A DNA stretch of 64,000 bases. It comes from Streptomyces gobiensis (GTDB lineage Bacteria > Actinomycetota > Actinomycetes > Streptomycetales > Streptomycetaceae). The stretch lies in the NCBI RefSeq assembly GCF_021216675.1, contig NZ_CP086120.1, forward strand, positions 5,206,501 through 5,270,500, written 5' to 3'. The notes under the pieces are model-generated. The model made no database searches, was not told where the DNA came from, and worked only from the letters and a program-made list of their open reading frames with translations. Made by a program: the position numbers and the translations under genes. This document shows, piece after piece, positions 58,982-64,000 of the stretch. Numbering within the stretch: position 1 is the stretch's first letter; every line of letters starts with the position of its first letter.

Positions 58982-59572
58982 ATGTCAGTCGATGTAGTGC
59001 CCGAAGAGTGCTCCGAATACCCCTTAGTCGGCGGAATACGCTACCTGCACACCCTTGGGCCTCCCGGTACTAACCTGGAGGCCGCATCCCATTTATGGCT
59101 GCGCCGTCGCGGACTGGCGGATGAGGGAGCGGATGAGGAAAGGGTGTTTCTGCACCCGTCGCTGGAGTCCGCGATGGAGACCGTGCCGCGGACCGGCGAG
59201 CACGCCCTGGTCGCCTGTGCTGTCTACCCCCGCCTGCATACACTGGTATTCAGTAATCTGCGGACCTGCCGGATGGTCGACAGCTTTGTGGCCCCCACAC
59301 ACGCCATGGTGCTGGCGGCAACACCCGCCGCCCCCAGCGCACTTCGCACGGTGGCCTCGCATCCAGCCCCCGTTGGCCTGGTACCACCGGAATCCGAACC
59401 GCGTATGGCCCTCAGTAACTCACAGGCGGCCATCGACTGCGCCAGCGGGAAGGCCGACGGCTGTATTACCACGGTCGTGGCGGCCCAAGCTCATGGCCTG
59501 CGCGTCATGGAGAACTTCGGTCCCATACCGATGGTTTACACCGTCCATCATCTGCTGGCGGCCACTCGATGA
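58982..59572 (+). CDS. prephenate dehydratase/decarboxylase-like protein (BacA/SalX type)
   Basis: Protein of 196 residues with the prephenate dehydratase-type binding fold: LHTLGPPGTNLEAASHLWLRR near the start and ALSNSQAAIDCASGKADGCITTVVAAQAHGL near the end. It is short, like the stand-alone prephenate decarboxylases of bacilysin (BacA) and salinosporamide (SalX), and lacks the Thr-Arg-Phe motif and ACT domain of dehydratases. The predicted step is decarboxylation or other conversion of prephenate without aromatisation. ATG 58982 has GGGGGAG ahead; a longer in-frame start at 58844 lacks a ribosome-binding site. It overlaps the next gene by 4 bp. Confidence 0.72.
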   Translation: MSVDVVPEECSEYPLVGGIRYLHTLGPPGTNLEAASHLWLRRRGLADEGADEERVFLHPSLESAMETVPRTGEHALVACAVYPRLHTLVFSNLRTCRMVDSFVAPTHAMVLAATPAAPSALRTVASHPAPVGLVPPESEPRMALSNSQAAIDCASGKADGCITTVVAAQAHGLRVMENFGPIPMVYTVHHLLAATR

Positions 59573-60828
59573 GCGATCGGCGTGGCACCAGGGACGCTGT
59601 GCTGGCGGAGGCGGCAGACCTCACCCGCACTCTGCTTCCGCAGATCAATGACTTCCGGCTGCGCCAGCGCGACGACGGCACCGTTGCCGACCCCAGCGGC
59701 CAGGATGTCCAGTCGCTTCGCACCCTCAGCCGGGAGGCCGCACGCTGGTACCACCGCCATGGGCGGACCGGCCAGGCCGACGCGCTCGTGGCGGACGCGG
59801 AGGACTGGCTGAGCGCGGGACTCGACACCCCACCGCACTTCGCCCGCTCCAGGGACGCCCTGACCGCACCGGCCGACGGCGACTGGGCGGCCCTGCTGGC
59901 CCCCATCCTGACCACCAACAGCGCACCACCGGTCGGCAAGCGGCTGGAGTTCTTCCTGGCGCGGCGCCAGGAACCCGACGCACTCGGCCGGTTGGCCACA
60001 CGATTCCCGCATCCCAAGAACAACTGCCAGGCGACCGTCCTGCTGGCCGGGAGTGAAGGATTCACCCGGGGCAACTGCATCGTCTTCTTTCCGGAAAATG
60101 TAGCGGCTCATGACAGGGTGCGCTCGCAGGCGTACGCAATCTTCTTCTTCAGCAAGTTCCGCAAGATCCATGAGACATTCGCGGTGCCAGCCGCGGAGTC
60201 CGTACTCACGGCCGACTCGATGCCGCGTTCCTCCAGCGGAATGGCACCCGGCACCTGCTATCAGGCCCGCTCGATATGGGGCTATCTGCACGACTACTTT
60301 CACCATCAGGGGCGGTGGCCCCTGGACCGGCACCTCAAGCTGAAGACCAACTGGTTCGTCGGTCTGCTGGAAGAGACCAAAGTGGACGCTCAAACGGTGC
60401 TCGCCTGCCGGGAGAACGGTATCCCATACGCCCAGGAGCAGATAGATATGATCCTTCTGGAGCGTATCTTCCGGTATCCGCTCGCTGATGACGCCGTGCG
60501 CAACTTCGACTCCGGTACGGGTGTCTTTCTGTTCTCCTGGCTGCGTGCACATGGCGTACTCACCGACCAGAGCGGCAGCTTGCGGCTGCGCCGGGACCGC
60601 GTCTTCCACGGGCTGCGCGAACTGGTCGCCGCCATCGAGGACATGGAAGCGGGCGTGACGACTCCCGGGGAGTACCGGGCCGCCGCCAGAGCCTTCGTGC
60701 GACGCTTTCTGCCGGAAGGGAAGCCAGGGGACCGGTACGGCTTCACGGATGACCAGCTCATTCTGCTCCGGGCACGCGGAGATCTGGCCTCCCTCCCCAC
60801 ACTCGGCTTTGGACTGGCAGAGCTGTAA
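59569..60828 (+). CDS. DUF6421 protein, His/Glu-rich
   Basis: Protein of 419 residues of the DUF6421 type, found in Streptomyces, function unknown. Conserved-looking blocks are PKNNCQATVLLAGSEGF (~150), CIVFFPENVAAHDRVRSQAYAIFFFSKFRKIHETF (~170-204), YQARSIWGYLHDYFHHQG (~231-248), LKLKTNWFVGLLEETKVD (~256-273) and NFDSGTGVFLFSW (~312-324). The HDYFHH and following EET-KVD resemble a metal site (His, His, Glu), but no family motif fits. It lies in an operon with the prephenate-type gene, sharing ATGA, so an oxidoreductase or hydrolase role on its product is a reasonable guess. Confidence 0.75.
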   Translation: MSDRRGTRDAVLAEAADLTRTLLPQINDFRLRQRDDGTVADPSGQDVQSLRTLSREAARWYHRHGRTGQADALVADAEDWLSAGLDTPPHFARSRDALTAPADGDWAALLAPILTTNSAPPVGKRLEFFLARRQEPDALGRLATRFPHPKNNCQATVLLAGSEGFTRGNCIVFFPENVAAHDRVRSQAYAIFFFSKFRKIHETFAVPAAESVLTADSMPRSSSGMAPGTCYQARSIWGYLHDYFHHQGRWPLDRHLKLKTNWFVGLLEETKVDAQTVLACRENGIPYAQEQIDMILLERIFRYPLADDAVRNFDSGTGVFLFSWLRAHGVLTDQSGSLRLRRDRVFHGLRELVAAIEDMEAGVTTPGEYRAAARAFVRRFLPEGKPGDRYGFTDDQLILLRARGDLASLPTLGFGLAEL

Positions 60829-60837
60829 GAACGGTTG

Positions 60838-60876
60838 AAAGGGCGATATGGAAGGGCGATATGAGAGGGCGAGATG
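60838..60876 (+). repeat. triple 13-bp tandem repeat, each copy with Shine-Dalgarno and ATG
   Basis: AAAGGGCGATATG (60838-60850), GAAGGGCGATATG (60851-60863) and AGAGGGCGAGATG (60864-60876) stand end to end. Only the third ATG (60874) opens the NTF2-fold gene. The first opens a 9-codon frame whose TGA overlaps that start (ATGA) and the second an 8-codon frame ending at 60887. Two decoy or coupling mini-ORFs result. Confidence 0.9.
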
Positions 60877-61299
60877 AACAGAGCTGACATGGAAGCAGCC
60901 GTACGTCTGTACTTCCAGGCGTGCAACAAGGTGGACCGCGATATGTTCGCCCAGTGCCTCTCCGAAGAGGTCGTGCACTATCTGGCGACCGGTATGCACG
61001 GACCGATCCATGGCATCGACCCGGTGGTGGAGCGCTGGGGAGCGGACGTACAGGCCAACTCCTCCTACTGGACCGTTGACGCCGTATACGCGGACGAGCA
61101 GACGCGGACGGCGATGTGCGAGTGGACCGGCGTCAAGCCCGGACTCGGCAAGGTGCTGCGGGGGGCGGAGGTGTACCGCTTCGACGACTCGGGACTGATC
61201 GACGAGGTCCGTATCTACTACGCCTCGCGCCGGGACGAGACCATCGCGGCCAATGAGCTGGAGGGATTTCCCTACGCCGAGCGAGGGTTCACCGCGTGA
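60874..61299 (+). CDS. NTF2-fold (SnoaL/ketosteroid isomerase-like) protein
   Basis: Small protein of 141 residues with the NTF2/SnoaL fold: MEAAVRLYFQACNKVDRDMFAQCLSEEVVHYL, then HGIDPVVERW and VRIYYASRRDE near the end. Members are isomerases, cyclases or ligand-binding proteins; the family also contains Delta5-3-ketosteroid isomerase, which moves a double bond. In this operon a double-bond shift on the prephenate-derived product is conceivable. The start at 60874 is the last of three repeated SD-ATG modules. Confidence 0.8.
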   Translation: MNRADMEAAVRLYFQACNKVDRDMFAQCLSEEVVHYLATGMHGPIHGIDPVVERWGADVQANSSYWTVDAVYADEQTRTAMCEWTGVKPGLGKVLRGAEVYRFDDSGLIDEVRIYYASRRDETIAANELEGFPYAERGFTA

Positions 61300-61342
61300 C
61301 CGGACAGCTGGCGGTGACCGCGGCCACCCGGAGCAAGGCCCT

Positions 61343-62050
61343 GTGAACGCCGCCGGACCCGCTGGCGGGCCGCCGAACCATAACCGGGCGGCCCGCCGTG
61401 CCGCCTACACCACAGGAGCGAGGGCGGCACTGCCGTTCACCGTAGCGATCTTCGCCTTCGGTATCTCCTTTGGAGTCCTGGCCAAAGGAGCGGGTTTCTC
61501 CGCGCTCGCCGCCGGCACGATGTCCGGCCTTGTCTTCGTGGGCTCCTCCCAGTTCGCCGCGGTCTCGGTCATCATCAACGGCGGCGGCTGGGCGGCGGCC
61601 GCCGTCGCCGGGACCCTGCTCAACCTGCGGTATCTGGTGATGGGCTTCGCGATCCTGCCCGCCCTGCGCGGCGGACGGGCCCGGCGCGCGGTCGAGTCCC
61701 AGCTGGTGATCGAGGAGTCCTGGGCCATCGCCAGCGAAGCCGATGGACGCTTCGACCGCGTACGCCTGCTGTCCTCTGGCGCGGTGCTCTGGCTCGGCTG
61801 GGTCGCGGGCACCGCGCTGGGGGCTGCTGGCCCGTTCAGCGCGGTGGACATTCACCGCTACGGCCTGGACGCGGTCTCCCCGGTGCTCTTCTTTCTCCTT
61901 CTCGCCCCGCACCTGGACACCCGCCGCCGGCAGACGGCTGCCGGGGCCGCGGTCGTGTGCGCCCTGGCGCTCACCGGTCTTGGCGCGCCCGACAGCGCCA
62001 TCGCGCTGGCCTGCCTGATCGCCCTCGTCTGGACCTGGAGAGCACGATGA
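61343..62050 (+). CDS. azlC: AzlC branched-chain amino acid exporter, large subunit
   Basis: Membrane protein of 235 residues with about six helices. FTVAIFAFGISFGVLAKGAGFSALAAGTMSGLVFVGSSQFAAVSVI is the AzlC hallmark, and NLRYLVMGFAILPAL and VEESWAIASE-type segments follow. It exports branched-chain or related amino acids with AzlD. GTG 61343 has GGAGCAAGG ahead. It lies 43 bp after the NTF2-fold gene, so it may export that operon's product or be independent. Confidence 0.88.
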   Translation: MNAAGPAGGPPNHNRAARRAAYTTGARAALPFTVAIFAFGISFGVLAKGAGFSALAAGTMSGLVFVGSSQFAAVSVIINGGGWAAAAVAGTLLNLRYLVMGFAILPALRGGRARRAVESQLVIEESWAIASEADGRFDRVRLLSSGAVLWLGWVAGTALGAAGPFSAVDIHRYGLDAVSPVLFFLLLAPHLDTRRRQTAAGAAVVCALALTGLGAPDSAIALACLIALVWTWRAR

Positions 62051-62364
62051 ACAACGAGCCCTGGCTCATCGTCGGAGCCCTCGTGGCGACCACGTTTCTG
62101 CTCAAGGGGGCCGGCGCGCTGCTCATGGGTGACCGGGAACTGCCCGGCTGGTTTCCGCGCTTTGTGGAGTATCTGACCCCGGCTCTCCTCGCCGTCCTGG
62201 TCATCACCCAACTGGTCGGTTCCCCGGACTCCGCGGGCATGACCTTCGACGCCCGCCTTGCCGGCTTCGCCGCCGCGGTGGCCGCGTGGCGGCTCAAGGC
62301 CCCGGTCCCCGTCGTCGTCCTGATAGCGGCAGCGGCCACAGCGACCGCCCGCGCCCTCGCTTAG
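62047..62364 (+). CDS. azlD: AzlD branched-chain amino acid exporter, small subunit
   Basis: Membrane protein of 105 residues with three to four helices (LIVGALVATTFLLKGAGALLMG, RFVEYLTPALLAVLVITQLV), typical of AzlD, which partners AzlC. ATG 62047 is at the ATGA overlap with azlC. The stop overlaps the stop of the facing TPR regulator. Confidence 0.88.
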   Translation: MNNEPWLIVGALVATTFLLKGAGALLMGDRELPGWFPRFVEYLTPALLAVLVITQLVGSPDSAGMTFDARLAGFAAAVAAWRLKAPVPVVVLIAAAATATARALA

Positions 62365-64000
62365 CCAGCCTGTGCGTACAGCGCGGGGACGCCCATGCTC
62401 TTGTAGAGGCCGGCGGCTTCGCGCCGGTAACGCTGCGCCGTCCGGGTGTCGTTTCTGGCCTTGAGTACTTCACCGGCGGTCTCCAGGGCACGGGCCAGGC
62501 CGAGTCGGTAGCCGGTGGTCCGGTGAAGGGCCAGGGCTGGTTCGACGGCTTCCATCGCCTTGTTGTGGTGGCCGAGCGCGAGTTGCACACCGGCGAGTCC
62601 GGTCAGCGCCTCGCCCTCGGCGACGGGCAGACCCGTCTGCCGGGCGATGGCCAGGGAGGTGCGGGTGTGGTGCAGCGCGTGGCGGTGCTGCCCCTGGTGT
62701 CTGTGTACGGCGGCCAGTCCGCCGTGCGCGGCCGCTTCGGCTCTGCGGCAGTTGGCCTTGGTGGCCAGGTCCAGCGCGCGGCGATGGTGGCTCAGCGCAC
62801 CGGGTAGGTCGTCGAGGCGCAGCAGGACGGTCCCGAGCGTGTTGAGGGCATCGACTTCGATGAGCCGGCGGTGTGTCCGGTGGGTGGTGTTCAGGGCGTC
62901 TGTCGCGTGTTTGAGCGCCAGCCGGGGGTCGCCGGTGTCCCGGCAGACCATGGCCAGGCAGCACAGGGCGCCCTCCCCGGCGTAGGTGCCCAGCAGCTGG
63001 TTGTCCACCGTGAGTGCCTGGGTGAGATGCTCGGTGGCGTCCTCGAACCGGCCCAGCCCATGCTGGGCGGCACCGAGTCCGTACAGCGGGAGGATCGCCG
63101 CGTGCGGATCGTCGGACCGCTGCCCGGCATCCCGGGCCAGGGTGAAGTGCTCACGCGCCTCGCCGAACCGGCCTTGGTCAAGGCAGACAAAGCCCAGCAG
63201 GGCGAGGGCCCAGGCCGTACCGGCGGGGTCATCCGTACGCCGGTAGACGTCCCGGGCCTGAAGGGCGTACGCCCGGGCGAGCTCCAGGCTTCCCTTCTCC
63301 CGGTTCGCCGCGGTGAGACCGAGGAGCGCGCCACCCCTTTCCGGGGAGAGCCCGGCCTCGCCGTACAGCGACTCGGCCCGTGCGCTGTGCCATACGGCCT
63401 CGTCGTGCTGGGCCAGTTCCCAGTGGACGTATCCCAGGCTCCAGTGCATGGCCGCCCGCCCGTAGAGGTCCTGGCCGGCGTCGGCCGCCCGAAGCCCGGC
63501 CCGTGCCGCGCCCAGCCAGTCGGCACGCTGCCCGTGCGCCATCAAGTGGCCATGCAGCGCGAGCGCCAGCTGCCAGGCGAACCGGTACGGGCCATGCTCG
63601 GCGGCGTGCTCAATACACACGAGCAGATTGCCCCGCTCGGTGTTCAGCCAGGCCGCGGCGTCGGAGCGCTCGGCGAAGGCCAGCGGGGCCGCCACGGAAC
63701 CCGCCGAGTCCTGCTCGGGCACGGCATACCACGAGTAGAACGCCCCGTAGAGACGGTGTGCTGCGCGGTCGGCGGTGGACAGATACCAGGCGAACAGCCG
63801 CCGAACGGCGTCCTCGCGTTCCTCGCGGCTGTCCTCCTGCCCGGCTCGTTCCCTGGCGTACAGCCGCAGCAGGTCATGGCAGTGGAACCGGTCCGGCTGG
63901 TGGTTGTCCAGCAGGCTCCTGGACACCAGGTGATCCAGCGTCCGGGCGGTTTCGGCTTCCGGGCGCCCAGCGAGCGCCGCGATGGCGCGCAGGGACAGAT
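62361..64000 (-). CDS. AfsR/SARP-type NB-ARC-TPR regulator, C-terminal part
   Basis: The frame is open through the right edge, so the N-terminal part (likely DNA-binding and NB-ARC domains) is outside the window. The last ~545 residues are visible. The first part, LRAIAALAGRPEAETARTLDHLVSRSLLDNHQPDRFHCHDLLRLYARE, is the end of an NB-ARC/winged-helix module as in AfsR-type regulators. The remainder is a series of TPR repeats (for example ALALLGFVCLDQGRFGEAREHFTLARDAG). Such proteins regulate secondary metabolism or morphological development. The stop overlaps that of azlD. Confidence 0.85.
   Translation of the reverse strand, partial: LSLRAIAALAGRPEAETARTLDHLVSRSLLDNHQPDRFHCHDLLRLYARERAGQEDSREEREDAVRRLFAWYLSTADRAAHRLYGAFYSWYAVPEQDSAGSVAAPLAFAERSDAAAWLNTERGNLLVCIEHAAEHGPYRFAWQLALALHGHLMAHGQRADWLGAARAGLRAADAGQDLYGRAAMHWSLGYVHWELAQHDEAVWHSARAESLYGEAGLSPERGGALLGLTAANREKGSLELARAYALQARDVYRRTDDPAGTAWALALLGFVCLDQGRFGEAREHFTLARDAGQRSDDPHAAILPLYGLGAAQHGLGRFEDATEHLTQALTVDNQLLGTYAGEGALCCLAMVCRDTGDPRLALKHATDALNTTHRTHRRLIEVDALNTLGTVLLRLDDLPGALSHHRRALDLATKANCRRAEAAAHGGLAAVHRHQGQHRHALHHTRTSLAIARQTGLPVAEGEALTGLAGVQLALGHHNKAMEAVEPALALHRTTGYRLGLARALETAGEVLKARNDTRTAQRYRREAAGLYKSMGVPALYAQAG

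Noticed and set aside
1..64000. CRISPR array, insertion sequence, integrase or tRNA
   Set aside because: I saw no regularly spaced repeats, transposase motifs, attachment-site duplications or tRNA cloverleaf; the repeats present are short tandem units.

Overview
The window looks like chromosomal DNA from a Streptomyces or close relative. GC and third-position GC are very high, GTG starts are common, four-base ATGA/GTGA gene overlaps are frequent, and several Streptomyces-typical families are present (conservon, MelC tyrosinase pair, DUF574 methyltransferase, DUF6227, DUF6421). I see no rRNA, tRNA, transposase, integrase or CRISPR array.

Layout. 1-3620: envelope lipid/polymer block (end of a probable polyol dehydrogenase, CDP-alcohol phosphatidyltransferase, GT2, TagGH-like ABC exporter) closed by a clear terminator. 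3783-13388: hopanoid operon hpnC-hpnD-hpnE-prenyl synthase-shc-hpnG-hpnH-aminotransferase, running from farnesyl diphosphate to squalene, hopene, adenosylhopane and a C35 amino side chain. The ispG and dxs genes that sit between hpnH and the aminotransferase in S. coelicolor are absent. 13508-18397: tyrosine phosphatase and a five-gene conservon ending in a GAF protein. 18418-24291: acyl-CoA dehydrogenase-like protein, lysophospholipase-like hydrolase, DUF3140, and a GGDEF/EAL protein coupled to a DUF574 methyltransferase. 24457-27821: small stress-type proteins (DUF2267, ChaB/Rho-N, DUF6480), two of them behind sigma-B-like promoters. 28037-33932: Mrp/Mnh antiporter operon (fused AB, C, D, E, F, G) led by a membrane protein carrying only the tail of a universal stress protein. 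33951-47098: housekeeping and accessory genes, including anmK, a zinc alcohol dehydrogenase next to a gene relic, an Rpf-LysM-M23 wall hydrolase, psuG, glyA behind a ZTP riboswitch, HIT, DNA ligase and DUF309. 47115-48366: melC1-melC2. 49018-57298: hydantoin-type locus with a degenerate HyuA-like protein, DUF917 and PucR facing an intact HyuB/HyuA pair. 57440-58460: Mut7-C and acylphosphatase. 58982-62364: a short prephenate-decarboxylase-like/DUF6421/NTF2-fold/AzlCD run. 62361 to the end: AfsR-type TPR regulator, truncated by the window edge.

The best candidate for something undescribed is the 58982-61299 operon, a prephenate-type ring enzyme with an unknown His/Glu-rich protein and a KSI-fold protein. 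Its last gene is preceded by a contiguous triple 13-bp repeat in which each copy carries its own ribosome-binding site and ATG. The second is the hydantoin locus with its degenerate HyuA homologue. Smaller signals are an alcohol dehydrogenase relic with its promoter and start still in place, a 13-bp hairpin in the melC leader, and a set of short tandem duplications (periods 6-17 bp), many at gene ends, starts or between genes.
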